Source: CAXMMR01 sp965198995 (GTDB lineage: Bacteria > Pseudomonadota > Alphaproteobacteria > Acetobacterales > Acetobacteraceae). Taken from it: 64,000 nt of DNA. Below the pieces are notes generated by a model that saw only the letters and a list, made by a program, of their open reading frames with translations, made no database searches and was not told the origin of the DNA. The stretch lies in NCBI GenBank assembly GCA_965198995.1, contig CBDAQG010000002.1:2294001-2358000 (forward strand), written 5' to 3'. Position 1 is the stretch's first letter; each line of letters begins with the position of its first letter. Both the position numbers and the translations under genes were made by a program. Shown piece by piece: positions 1 to 9,138 of this stretch.

Positions 1-1853
<1,853 letters not shown>

Positions 1854-1960
1854 CGTGCTTCTGCCCCGTCCATCAATCCCCGTCGCGCTCATCGCGCCAG
1901 GGTAGCCCCTGTCATCGTCCCGGTGACGCGGCGGCCCGACCGCCGTCCGCCACGCATTTC

Positions 1961-1990
1961 GGGGCGGCGATCACACCGGATCGCCGCCCC
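1961..1990 (-). promoter_or_regulatory. Hairpin between rplL and rpoB (attenuator or RNase III site candidate)
   Basis: A perfect 12-bp stem, GGGGCGGCGATC and GATCGCCGCCCC, encloses a 6-nt loop about 40 nt after the rplL stop codon. No run of T follows it in the transcribed direction, so it does not look like a full intrinsic terminator. In E. coli an attenuator and an RNase III site lie between rplL and rpoB. This hairpin sits in the equivalent place; its function is inferred. Confidence 0.5.
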
Positions 1991-2028
1991 CTGTCGCTCA
2001 AACTCTGCGAACGCCGCAGATCAGCTGA

Positions 2029-2406
2029 CTACTTGACCTCGACGCCAGCGCCTTGATCCTCAAGCTGCTTCCTGATCTTCGCCGCCTCGTCCTTGTTCAC
2101 GCCTTCCTTAACCGTCTTGGGCGCGCCCTCAACCAGGTCCTTGGCCTCCTTGAGGCCGAGGCCGGTGATCGTGCGGATCTCCTTGATCACGTTGATCTTC
2201 TTCTCGCCAGCCTTGGCAAGGATCACAGTGAACTCGGTCTGCTCCTCCACCGGCGCGGCCACCGCGCCGCCGCCCGCCGGTGCCGCGGCGGCAACCGGCG
2301 CTGCCGCCGACACGCCCCACTTCTCCTCCAGCATCTTGCTGAGCTCGGCCGCCTCGAGGACGGTGAGGGTGGAGAGCTCGTCGACGATTTTCGTAAGATC
2401 GGCCAT
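2029..2406 (-). CDS. rplL: 50S ribosomal protein L7/L12
   Basis: Stalk protein of the large subunit that recruits translation GTPases. The 125 residues are the usual length. The N-terminal dimerisation part (about 1-30, MADLTKIVDELSTLTVLEAA) is followed by an Ala/Gly/Pro-rich hinge (about 35-52). The C-terminal globular domain (about 55-125) contains EKKINVIKEIRTITGLGLKE, the conserved factor-binding surface. It is the fourth gene of the rplK-rplA-rplJ-rplL-rpoB order, 102 bp after rplJ. The Shine-Dalgarno region before the ATG is weak (GAAAGAGAT), unusual for so heavily translated a protein. Confidence 0.98.
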   Translation of the reverse strand: MADLTKIVDELSTLTVLEAAELSKMLEEKWGVSAAAPVAAAAPAGGGAVAAPVEEQTEFTVILAKAGEKKINVIKEIRTITGLGLKEAKDLVEGAPKTVKEGVNKDEAAKIRKQLEDQGAGVEVK

Positions 2407-2468
2407 TAAAGTATCTCTTTCAAATTAGACTGCAAGCAGTTCCCCGCAAGAGCAAATATTTCCCCTGC

Positions 2469-2492
2469 GATGCGGATGCGGATGCGGATGCG
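2469..2492. repeat. Hexanucleotide microsatellite, four units of GATGCG
   Basis: Four perfect tandem copies of GATGCG lie in the short rplJ-rplL gap, 16 bp after the rplJ stop codon. They are outside coding sequence, so a change in unit number would alter only the length of the untranslated spacer. Confidence 0.85.
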
Positions 2493-2508
2493 GTTGTCTA
2501 TGGTGGTG

Positions 2509-3039
2509 TCAGGCGGCCTCGGCTGTCGCCTCGTCCCGCTTCGCATAGGCCCCGAAGACCCGCGCCAGCTGGCCGGCCGGCGCCTGAAGCACGCCCGCAA
2601 TCCGCGTCGCCGGCGCCTGTATCAGGCCCAGCAGCTTGGCGCGCAGCGCATCCAGCGACGGCAGCTCGGCGAGCGCCCTGATCCCATCCGCATCCAGCGT
2701 CTGGGTTCCGAGCGCACCGCCGATCAGCACCAGTCGGTCGTTGGTCTTGGCGAACTCGACAGCCACCTTCGCCACCGCGACCGGGTCGTGCGCCCAAGCA
2801 AGCGCCGTCGGTCCCTTCAGCAAGGGTGCCAGGCCATCGAACTGGGTCCCATCGAGCGCGAGAACGGCCAGCCGGTTCTTCGCGACCTTGAAGTTCGCCC
2901 CTGCCGCCCGCATCCGTCTGCGCAGATCCGTCACCTCGGCCACCGTCAACCCGTTATTCTGGGTGACGACGACCATCGACGTCTCGGCGAAAACGGCGGC
3001 GAGGAACGAGACGAACTCTCGCTTCTCCGTACGGTCCAA
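2509..3039 (-). CDS. rplJ: 50S ribosomal protein L10
   Basis: Stalk base protein that anchors L7/L12 to the large subunit and, in studied bacteria, binds its own mRNA leader to repress translation. The open frame extends further upstream, but L10 normally begins with a short M-x-R-x-E-K sequence. The TTG at 3037-3039 gives MDRTEKREFVSFLAAVFAET and has GGAG seven bases upstream. That yields 176 residues, the family norm. The L10 core with TNDRLVLIGGALG follows, and an Ala-rich C-terminal helix (about 145-176) is the L7/L12 binding region. The TTG start may keep L10 expression low. Confidence 0.94.
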   Translation of the reverse strand: MDRTEKREFVSFLAAVFAETSMVVVTQNNGLTVAEVTDLRRRMRAAGANFKVAKNRLAVLALDGTQFDGLAPLLKGPTALAWAHDPVAVAKVAVEFAKTNDRLVLIGGALGTQTLDADGIRALAELPSLDALRAKLLGLIQAPATRIAGVLQAPAGQLARVFGAYAKRDEATAEAA

Positions 3040-3337
3040 ACCCCGTCTCCATGTTCGGCCAACGAAGGGATCGCCCCCGCCGGCCAGTTGCCCATGGGCC
3101 AGCGCGTCGCCGCGCCCGCCCGGCTCGCCCGTCCTGAAGGAACCGCCACAATCCGCCGGAGCACGCTCCGGAAAACCCTGGCACCCCATCTCCCACGCGC
3201 GGGGTCAAACCCCCTTAGCGTTCCGTAGCTGGAACGACGTGCGGTCTTGGACAGGTTCGAGGAGGCCGCAGCCTCCCCTGCCCACGCCGCCCTGAAAGCG
3301 ACGCGTATCTCTTAAGCCGCGCCTACAGTGGCGCCGA
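3040..3337 (-). promoter_or_regulatory. Probable L10 mRNA leader (rplA-rplJ spacer)
   Basis: This 298-bp gap lies in the position of the L10-binding autoregulatory leader. It contains GC-rich hairpins, including a CCGGAGC/GCTCCGG palindrome at 3156-3171 and a GGAGGCTGC/GCAGCCTCC-type stem near 3268-3283. The kink-turn of the known leader class could not be verified by eye. No gene is seen here. Confidence 0.4.
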
Positions 3338-3355
3338 TCAAGCCGCGCCTACAGT
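3314..3355. repeat. 26-bp-period direct repeat at the rplA 3' end
   Basis: AAGCCGCGCCTACAGT occurs at 3314-3329 and again at 3340-3355. The second copy encodes the last residues of L1 together with its stop codon. The first lies just downstream, so the end of rplA appears to have been tandemly duplicated outside the reading frame. Confidence 0.85.
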
Positions 3356-4033
3356 CGCGACGTCCACCCGCACGCCAGGCCCCATCGTCGAGCTCAGCGC
3401 CACCTTCTGCAGGTAGGTGCCCTTGGCGCCAGCCGGCTTGGCCTTCTGGATCGCATCGACCAGCGCCCGGATGTTCTCCACCAGCTTCGCCTCGTCGAAG
3501 CTCGCCTTGCCCACCCCGGCATGGATGATCCCCGCCTTCTCGGCGCGAAACTCCACCTGCCCCGCCTTGGCCGCCGCAATCGCGCCTTTGACGTCCATCG
3601 TCACCGTGCCGAGCTTGGGGTTCGGCATCAGCCCGCGCGGACCAAGGATCTTACCCAGGCGACCCACCAGCGCCATCATGTCCGGCGTCGCGATGCAGCG
3701 GTCAAAACCGATCTCGCCGGCCTGCACCCGCTCCGCCAGGTCGTCCGCCCCGACCACGTCCGCGCCCGCCGCCTGCGCCTCGGCCGCCTTCGGCCCACGC
3801 GCGAACACGCCGATGCGCAGCGTCTTGCCCGTCCCGTTCGGCAGGCTGATCAGCCCGCGCACCATCTGGTCGGCATGCCGCGGGTCAATGCCGAGGTTCA
3901 TCGACAGCTCGACCGTCTCGTCGAACTTCGCCCTCGCGTTGCCCTTCACCAGCTTCACCGCCTCGTCCAGCGCGTAGAGCTTGGTCCGGTCCACACTCGC
4001 CGCCGCCGCGGCATGCCGCTTGTTGTGTGCCAT
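3338..4033 (-). CDS. rplA: 50S ribosomal protein L1
   Basis: Protein of the mobile L1 stalk that helps release deacylated tRNA. At 231 residues it has full family length. The two-domain L1 fold is recognisable from SMNLGIDPRHADQMVRGLIS near residues 43-62 and MPNPKLGTVT near 140, the conserved RNA-binding stretches. It starts at ATG 4031-4033, only three bases after the rplK stop, so the two are expected to be translated together. L1 usually represses its own rplK-rplA mRNA; no obvious rRNA mimic was identified here. Confidence 0.98.
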   Translation of the reverse strand: MAHNKRHAAAAASVDRTKLYALDEAVKLVKGNARAKFDETVELSMNLGIDPRHADQMVRGLISLPNGTGKTLRIGVFARGPKAAEAQAAGADVVGADDLAERVQAGEIGFDRCIATPDMMALVGRLGKILGPRGLMPNPKLGTVTMDVKGAIAAAKAGQVEFRAEKAGIIHAGVGKASFDEAKLVENIRALVDAIQKAKPAGAKGTYLQKVALSSTMGPGVRVDVATVGAA

Positions 4034-4036
4034 CGC

Positions 4037-4471
4037 TCAGCCCTCCACCACCGACAGGCCCATCGAGCGCGCCGAGCCGGCCAGCATCCGCACCGCCCCG
4101 TCGACGTCGTTGGCGTTCATGTCCTTCATCTTGGTCTCGGCGATCTCGCGCAGCTGCGCCATCGTCACCCGCCCCACCGTCGCCCCCTTGCCCGGCGTCG
4201 TGCTGCCGGCGGTGACGCCGGCGGCACGCTTCAGGAAGTAGGTGTTCGGCGGCGTCTTGGTGATGAAGGTGAAGGTCCGGTCGGCAAACGCGGTGATCAC
4301 TACCGGCGTCGGCGTGCCAACCTCCATCTGCGCCGTCACCGCGTTGAACTCCTTGCAGAAGTTCATGATGTTGAGGCCCCGCTGCCCGAGCGCGGGGCCC
4401 ACCGGCGGCGATGGGTTGGCCTTGCCGGCCGGTATCTGCAACTTTATGTAGCCGACGATCTTCTTGGCCAT
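4037..4471 (-). CDS. rplK: 50S ribosomal protein L11
   Basis: Protein of the GTPase-associated centre that takes part in factor binding and stringent-response sensing by RelA-type enzymes. The open frame extends 19 codons further upstream, but MAKKIVGYIKLQIPAGKANP at ATG 4469-4471 is the standard N-terminus and gives 144 residues. The Pro-rich hinge PSPPVGPALGQRGLNIM and the C-terminal RNA-binding domain with AGSARSMG are present. It is the first gene of its operon, behind its own promoter at 4583-4611. The usual upstream neighbour nusG is absent. Confidence 0.97.
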   Translation of the reverse strand: MAKKIVGYIKLQIPAGKANPSPPVGPALGQRGLNIMNFCKEFNAVTAQMEVGTPTPVVITAFADRTFTFITKTPPNTYFLKRAAGVTAGSTTPGKGATVGRVTMAQLREIAETKMKDMNANDVDGAVRMLAGSARSMGLSVVEG

Positions 4472-4582
4472 AAGCCCTAGCGCTCCGTTCCGCCAGGAAC
4501 CGCGGTGCAAACGACACCCGGCCAGCATGGCAGTCGCGCCAAGCCAGACCCAGGGAGCTCCCGCGTTCCGATTGAGCGCCGG

Positions 4583-4611
4583 CAGTTACACCCGTGACGC
4601 GAGTGCGTCAA
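4583..4611 (-). promoter_or_regulatory. Sigma-70-type promoter candidate for rplK
   Basis: On the minus strand TTGACG (4606-4611) and TAACTG (4583-4588) are separated by exactly 17 bp. The expected start point lies about 105 nt before rplK. It sits between the rplK start and the first dispersed palindromic element, so transcription of the ribosomal operon would begin inside that boundary. Confidence 0.5.
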
Positions 4612-4623
4612 TCGGGAAAGTCA

Positions 4624-4808
4624 AGGAAAAAGACCAGGGGCTTTGCCCCTGGACCCCATTAAAGGCGAAGCCTTTAAAATCCAGTCCTTATTCATGACCT
4701 CACGGCTAGGCCGGTGCTGCGGGAGGCAGGCTTGAATGGCTTCGCCAAGCTGGCAAGAGCGTCGTCTGCTCTGACGGATGCGGGTCCAGGAGCAGAGCTC
4801 CTGGCCTT
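4624..4808. repeat. Composite palindromic element, copy 1
   Basis: One end is a CCAGGGGC-TTT-GCCCCTGG hairpin (4634-4652) followed by TTAAAGGC/GCCTTTAA (4659-4677). The middle holds the shared core TGAATGGCTTCGCCAAGC. The other end is CCAGGAGC/GCTCCTGG (4786-4804). The outer hairpins act as imperfect terminal inverted repeats. The far end abuts the stop codon of the beta-propeller gene. Confidence 0.85.
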
Positions 4809-5760
4809 ACTTCTCGCTCACCGTCGTCGGCAATGCGTCATGCGTGTTCATCCAGATCCCATGCGGCGACCGCCCCACCGTGATCCGCTCCTCCGCCCCG
4901 GTCGCCGGATCGATCACCGCCACCGCCTGCCCCCAGCGCAGCGTCGCCCAGATCTTACCGTCCGGCGCGAAGTCCATGTCGTCCGGCCCGTTCGCCACAT
5001 GCAGCGTCCGCACCACTGCCAGCGTGTTCGGGTCGAGCACCGAGATCGTCCCCTCCACCCGGTTCGTCGCATACAGCGACTTGCCGTCATGGCTGAGGAA
5101 CATCACGTGCGCGCCGCGCCCGGTCGGGATCGTGCGGATTACGTGCCCGTCCTTGGGGTCCACCTGCGCGAAGTGGTTCTCCCCCATGATGCCCACCAGC
5201 AGCGTCCCCGCATGCCACAGCACCCCGGCCGGCGTCCGCCCCACCTTCACGTTCCACACCACCTTGCCGCTCGCCGTGTCGATGGCGATCAGCCGATCGG
5301 TGTTCTGCAGGCTGACGAACACCGTCCGGCTGTCTGGCGCATAGTTGATGTGGCTCGGCAACGACGCCGCCGGCACCCGGTGCAGCAGCTGCAGGCTGTT
5401 CGCGTCGTAGATGTCGACCTGGTTGCGCGCCAGCCCCGCCACCGTCAGCGTCCGCCCATCCGGGCTGTAGACCAGCTGATACGGGTCGCTCACCGTCACC
5501 TGCCGCTGCACCGCGCCGGTCTCGGGGTCGAGGAAGAACAGCGCATTGCCCGTGGTGTCGCCAATCACCAGCGAGCGATGGTCCGGGGTCAACGCCATGT
5601 GGTGCGGCTCACGCAGCATCGGAATGCGCTTGACCTCCTGCCGCGTATCGAGGTCCAGCACGCTGACCGACGCATCGTTGCTGTTGATGACGAACGCCAG
5701 ATGCGAGGCAAACGCCGGCGTGGCGGCCAGCAGGATGATGGCAATGAGCAAGCGACGCAT
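4807..5760 (-). CDS. Secreted YVTN-type beta-propeller repeat protein
   Basis: The 317 residues begin with a clear signal peptide, MRRLLIAIILLAATPAFASH, so the protein is probably periplasmic. The rest consists of six or seven ~42-residue blades with the pattern xVxVIDxxTxxVxxxIxVGxxPxG. Examples are FVSLQNTDRLIAIDTASGKV near residue 150 and YATNRVEGTISVLDPNTLAV near residue 215. Such propellers bind partners, and some relatives accompany redox proteins; no catalytic residues can be assigned. It stands alone between two dispersed elements, and its stop codon lies at the edge of one. Confidence 0.85.
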   Translation of the reverse strand: MRRLLIAIILLAATPAFASHLAFVINSNDASVSVLDLDTRQEVKRIPMLREPHHMALTPDHRSLVIGDTTGNALFFLDPETGAVQRQVTVSDPYQLVYSPDGRTLTVAGLARNQVDIYDANSLQLLHRVPAASLPSHINYAPDSRTVFVSLQNTDRLIAIDTASGKVVWNVKVGRTPAGVLWHAGTLLVGIMGENHFAQVDPKDGHVIRTIPTGRGAHVMFLSHDGKSLYATNRVEGTISVLDPNTLAVVRTLHVANGPDDMDFAPDGKIWATLRWGQAVAVIDPATGAEERITVGRSPHGIWMNTHDALPTTVSEK

Positions 5761-5819
5761 GACGTTCCTCGAGGCTATGAGGTCGACATAGCATGAAGAA
5801 CGATCAGCAACGCTAGGAC

Positions 5820-5880
5820 AGGCCAGGGCTTTGCCCTGGCCCCACCAAGGGCCCGAGGCCCCTTGGATCCCAGCACGCGG
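5820..5880. repeat. Composite palindromic element, copy 2 (short)
   Basis: A reduced copy with two hairpins, CCAGGGCTTTGCCCTGG (5823-5839) and a CCAAGGGCC/GGCCCCTTGG stem (5845-5866). It ends next to the COQ9 stop codon. Confidence 0.7.
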
Positions 5881-5881
5881 C

Positions 5882-6466
5882 TTACTGCCGGGTCGCCAAC
5901 CCCCGCACCCTGCGGCTCAGCTTGGTCAGCCGACCCACCCCTGCCAGCCGCCGATCCAAAAACGCCAGCGTCGCCAGACCGTCCGTCTCGTCCTGCAGAA
6001 AGAACAGCAGCGTCGTCGCATATACCGAGGCCAGGATCGCCCGCTTCGTATACCAGCTCGCATCCACCGAAAGGTCGCCGGCGGCGAACCACATCGTGTC
6101 GACCGTCCGCGCCGTGATCCGCCCGGTCAGCATCGCCTGGCCCGGCCGCGCCAGCAGCCCCATCGCGCGCCGCAGCGCGTCCCGATGCGGCCGCACCTGC
6201 TCCAGCCGCAGCGCGACGATCGCCCGGATACGCTCGGAGACGCGCAGCCCGGCGATGTCCATCGCATTCGCCTCCGCCTCCATCCGCCGGTCCGCCAAAT
6301 CCGCCCAGCACTCCACCATGTCCGCCCCGTCGGCGAACAGCAGGTCGGCATCCGGCCCCGCCGCCTCGAGCAGCGCCGCCACCGTCCAGCCCAGCCGCGG
6401 CACCACCGGCAACACGGCGTCGATCGCCGCGTCCCGCTCCGGCAGCCGCTCCGGCGGCTCGATCAC
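5882..6466 (-). CDS. COQ9 family protein
   Basis: A COQ9-type lipid-binding helical protein of 194 residues. In eukaryotes COQ9 presents ubiquinone precursors to COQ7; bacterial homologues are thought to support ubiquinone biosynthesis. The family signature is the C-terminal stretch DTMWFAAGDLSVDASWYTKR (about 124-143) followed by AILASVYATTLLFFLQD. The N-terminal half has the TetR-like helical fold expected of the family. Its start overlaps the end of the deformylase gene by four bases (ATGA), indicating translational coupling. The link between these two functions is unclear. Confidence 0.85.
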   Translation of the reverse strand: MIEPPERLPERDAAIDAVLPVVPRLGWTVAALLEAAGPDADLLFADGADMVECWADLADRRMEAEANAMDIAGLRVSERIRAIVALRLEQVRPHRDALRRAMGLLARPGQAMLTGRITARTVDTMWFAAGDLSVDASWYTKRAILASVYATTLLFFLQDETDGLATLAFLDRRLAGVGRLTKLSRRVRGLATRQ

Positions 6467-7020
6467 GACGCCTCCTCCTCGTCCGCCGTGTCACCCGCCG
6501 GCGCCGGCGGGTGGCGCGCCATCTCCTCGGCAAAGCCGAACAGGCTGAAATCGGTCATGCGCATGGGGTAGAGGATCCCGTCGAGGTGATCGTTTTCGTG
6601 CTGCACCACATTGGCGTGCATGCCGCCCACAACACCCCCGACCGGATTGCCGTCGCAATCAACCCCGGCGTAGCGCACCCGCTCGAACCGCGGCACCGCG
6701 CCGCGCAGCCCCGGGATCGACAAGCACCCCTCCCAGCGCAGCACGTCCGCCTCGCCGATGCCCTCCACCACCGGGTTGATCACCACCCCCGCACTCGGCG
6801 CCTCACCCGGCCCGGCACGCTCCGCCGGCACCCGAAACACGAACAGCCGCAGCGGCACGTGCACCTGCGGCGCCGCAAGCCCGATGCCCGGCGCGTCGTC
6901 CATCGTCTCGATCATGTCGGCCACCAGCCGGCGGATCTCCGCCGCGCCCGGGTCGGCGACCGCCTCGGCCGGCTGGATCAGCACCGGATGCCCCATGCGG
7001 GCGATCTTCAAAATGGCCAT
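6463..7020 (-). CDS. def: Peptide deformylase
   Basis: Metal-dependent enzyme that removes the N-formyl group from new polypeptides at the ribosome. The three catalytic motifs are present in order: GIGLAAPQV (about 46-54), EGCLSIPG (about 97-104, with the metal-binding Cys) and the HExxH-type QHENDHLDG (about 140-148). The 185 residues include an acidic C-terminal tail. The first gene of a two-gene unit with COQ9, it diverges from rpsU, another translation gene, across 132 bp. Confidence 0.95.
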   Translation of the reverse strand: MAILKIARMGHPVLIQPAEAVADPGAAEIRRLVADMIETMDDAPGIGLAAPQVHVPLRLFVFRVPAERAGPGEAPSAGVVINPVVEGIGEADVLRWEGCLSIPGLRGAVPRFERVRYAGVDCDGNPVGGVVGGMHANVVQHENDHLDGILYPMRMTDFSLFGFAEEMARHPPAPAGDTADEEEAS

Positions 7021-7040
7021 GGCAGGGCACCGGAAAGGGC

Positions 7041-7069
7041 TTGGGTTGGCGCGTGCGGCATGATATAGG
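7041..7069 (+). promoter_or_regulatory. Sigma-70-type promoter candidate for rpsU
   Basis: TTGGGT (7041-7046) and TATAGG (7064-7069) are separated by 17 bp, placing the start point about 75 nt before the rpsU GTG codon. The site lies just outside the divergent def gene. Confidence 0.5.
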
Positions 7070-7152
7070 CGCGGCCTTCGCGGTGAAAGCCGGCCGTCCC
7101 GTCACGTCCGCTCACCGCCCCCAAACCACTCGTCCCAGGAGTTTGCCTCCCA

Positions 7153-7356
7153 GTGCAGGTTCTCGTTCGTGACAACAATGTCGACCAAGCCCTCAAGGCG
7201 CTCAAGAAAAAGATGCAGCGCGAGGGCGTGTTCCGCGAGATGAAGCTGCGCCGGCACTACGAAAAGCCCTCCGAGCGCCGCGCCCGCGAGGCCGCCGAAG
7301 CCGTCCGCCGCGCCCGCAAGATGGAGCGTAAGCGCCTGGAGCGCGAGGGCTTCTAA
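7153..7356 (+). CDS. rpsU: 30S ribosomal protein S21
   Basis: Small basic protein of the 30S platform near the anti-Shine-Dalgarno end of 16S rRNA. The GTG at 7153 gives MQVLVRDNNVDQALKALKKK, the conserved N-terminus. The 67 residues finish with a strongly basic Arg/Lys-rich helix (ERRAREAAEAVRRARKMERK). It is a single gene between a promoter candidate and an intrinsic terminator. No good Shine-Dalgarno precedes the start. Confidence 0.96.
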   Translation: MQVLVRDNNVDQALKALKKKMQREGVFREMKLRRHYEKPSERRAREAAEAVRRARKMERKRLEREGF

Positions 7357-7379
7357 ACCGTCCGTTAGCCACCACGATC

Positions 7380-7410
7380 AAAGCGCCCGGGCCTCCCGCG
7401 GCGCTTTTTT
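7380..7410 (+). terminator. Intrinsic terminator after rpsU
   Basis: Arms AAAGCGCC and GGCGCTTT enclose a 12-nt GC-rich loop and run straight into a T tract, 24 nt after the rpsU stop codon. Confidence 0.8.
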
Positions 7411-7432
7411 CTTGCGCGCGGCATGGCAAGCA

Positions 7433-7673
7433 GGGCCAGAGGCTCTGCCTCTGGACCACCGCTGGGGCCCGCGGCCCCAGACCCCATCTCGTTTGGACTT
7501 TGAAGCTCACCCTGCCTGATCTGGCGAAGCCATGACTCTCATGTCCACAGCACTGATCTCGCCTGAAGTAAATGAACACTGAAAGGACTCTAAAGGCGCC
7601 GCCGTCGTGCACAGCACGCCGTCGCGTGACGATGGGGTCAAGGCCAACGCCCCTTGCCTTGCCTTGCCTTCGC
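7433..7673. repeat. Composite palindromic element, copy 3
   Basis: Hairpins CCAGAGGC/GCCTCTGG (7436-7454) and CTGGGGCC/GGCCCCAG (7462-7480), then the core with TGGCGAAGCCAT (7522-7533). A degenerate far half has CTAAAGGC and a CAAGG/CCTTG stem. A short stretch resembling the 25-bp minisatellite interrupts the third hairpin. With the rpsU terminator this accounts for most of the rpsU-glycosyltransferase gap. Confidence 0.7.
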
Positions 7674-7765
7674 CCGCTCTTGCTCCCGCGCCACCGCATT
7701 CATGCCGTATATCTGCCGTGATCGTGCGTTGTAGTCTGAGCCAGCAACCAGGAGCCGTGCCCCCG

Positions 7766-8818
7766 ATGCGTATCGCCCAGATTGCCCCGCTGCACGAAGC
7801 CGTCCCGCCCAAGCTCTACGGCGGCACCGAGCGCGTCGTCTCCTTCCTCACCGAGGAGCTCGTCGCGCTGGGCCATGACGTCACCCTGTTCGCCAGCGGC
7901 GACAGCATCACCAACGCCAAGCTGTTCCCGGTCTGGCCGCGCGCCCTCCGCCTCGATCCGGCAATCCGCGACCCGATCGCCCCGCACATGCTGATGATGG
8001 AGGAGGTCCGCCAGCTCGCAGGCGAGTTCGACGTGCTGCACTTCCACATGGACTACTGGTCGTTCTCGCTGTTCAGCCGCCAGCCCACCCCGGCGCTGAC
8101 CACCATGCACGGCCGGCTCGACCTGCCGGAGCTGCAGCCCGTCTTCGCCCGCTTCCCCACCGTGCCGATCACCTCGATCTCGGACAGCCAGCGCCTCCCG
8201 CTGCCGCAGGCCCACTTCGTGCGCACCGTGCATCACGGCCTGCCGGAAAACCTGCTGACGCCGCAGCCCGGCCGGCACGACTACCTCGCCTTCCTCGGCC
8301 GCATCGCCCCCGAGAAGCGCCCCGACCGCGCCATCCGCATCGCCGCCCGCTCCGGCCTGAAACTCAAGATCGCCGCCAAGATCGACCGCGCCGACACCGA
8401 ATATTTCGGCAACATCATCAAGCCCCTGCTCACCACCGCCGACGTCGAGCTGATCGGCGAGATCAACGACCAGCAGAAGCCCGGCTTCCTGTCCGGCGCC
8501 AAGGCCCTGCTGATGCCGATCGACTGGCCCGAGCCGTTCGGCCTGGTGATGATCGAGGCGATGGCCTGCGGCACCCCGGTGATCGCCTACAATCGCGGCT
8601 CGGTCCCCGAGATCGTCGAGCACGGCGTCACCGGCTTCATCGTCGAGAACGAGGCCGAAGCCGTCGCCGCCCTCGCCAAGCTCGACCAGCTCCCCCGCGA
8701 CCAGGTCCGCCGCCGCTTCGAGCAACGCTTCACCGCCCGCCGCATGGCCGAGGACTACCTCGACGTCTACCGCTCCATCGGCGCCGCGGAGCGGCCAGTG
8801 CTCAAGGCAGTAAAGTGA
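7766..8818 (+). CDS. Glycosyltransferase family 4 protein
   Basis: GT-B fold retaining glycosyltransferase of 350 residues that probably transfers a sugar from a nucleotide donor; the acceptor is unknown. The ATG at 7766 follows GGAG and gives MRIAQIAPLHEAVPPKLYGG, the donor-site Gly-rich N-terminus. The C-terminal domain has the family pattern: YLAFLGRIAPEKRPD (about 172-186), then PEPFGLVMIEAMACGTPVIA with the conserved E-x7-E. The frame stays open further upstream, but that sequence belongs to the dispersed repeat. It stands alone. Confidence 0.88.
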   Translation: MRIAQIAPLHEAVPPKLYGGTERVVSFLTEELVALGHDVTLFASGDSITNAKLFPVWPRALRLDPAIRDPIAPHMLMMEEVRQLAGEFDVLHFHMDYWSFSLFSRQPTPALTTMHGRLDLPELQPVFARFPTVPITSISDSQRLPLPQAHFVRTVHHGLPENLLTPQPGRHDYLAFLGRIAPEKRPDRAIRIAARSGLKLKIAAKIDRADTEYFGNIIKPLLTTADVELIGEINDQQKPGFLSGAKALLMPIDWPEPFGLVMIEAMACGTPVIAYNRGSVPEIVEHGVTGFIVENEAEAVAALAKLDQLPRDQVRRRFEQRFTARRMAEDYLDVYRSIGAAERPVLKAVK

Positions 8819-8840
8819 GCGCGCTCACGTGAAGGCAAGC

Positions 8841-8878
8841 GCTTCTTTCTTGAAAGAAAGAAGCAAAGAACTTTTTTC
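8841..8878. repeat. T-rich palindromic element, solo copy 1
   Basis: GCTTCTTTCT and AGAAAGAAGC arms (8841-8864) are followed by AAAGAACTTTTTTC. It lies between the glycosyltransferase stop and the antitoxin gene and could serve as a bidirectional terminator. Confidence 0.7.
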
Positions 8879-8900
8879 GCTATTGCCGGCTGGCCCATCA

Positions 8901-8914
8901 TGTTACATGTAGCA
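8901..8914. promoter_or_regulatory. Palindrome upstream of the toxin-antitoxin pair (operator candidate)
   Basis: TGTTACATGTAGCA is a near-perfect 14-bp palindrome (TG-n-TACATGTA-n-CA) ending two bases before the antitoxin start codon. This is where MazE-type antitoxins usually autorepress. The role is inferred from position and symmetry. Confidence 0.45.
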
Positions 8915-8916
8915 GC

Positions 8917-9138
8917 ATGATGAAGCCGTCGGCTCACCCGCGCGTGCAGAAGCATCGTGACTCTCTGCGCGCGCAGGGGCTTCGTCCAATCCAAATCTGG
9001 GTGCCGGACACCCGGTCTGCCGCGTTCGCCGCGGAAGCTCGCCGTCAGTGCCAGATCATCAATGAGGCTGAACGGGACGACGAAACAGTCGACTTCTTCT
9101 TCGCCAACGGGGTGTTCTTCGATGGCGGAGACCCGTGA
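8917..9138 (+). CDS. MazE-family antitoxin (DUF3018-type)
   Basis: A 73-residue protein with the DUF3018/MazE-family signature: RVQKHRDSLRAQGLRPIQIW then VPDTRSAAFAAEARRQCQII, ending in an acidic tail (DDETVDFFFANGVFFDGGDP) of the kind that wraps the toxin. The N-terminal part should bind DNA. Its stop codon overlaps the toxin start (GTGA), so the pair is translationally coupled, antitoxin first. Base composition is lower in GC than the neighbours, as expected for a mobile pair. Confidence 0.85.
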   Translation: MMKPSAHPRVQKHRDSLRAQGLRPIQIWVPDTRSAAFAAEARRQCQIINEAERDDETVDFFFANGVFFDGGDP

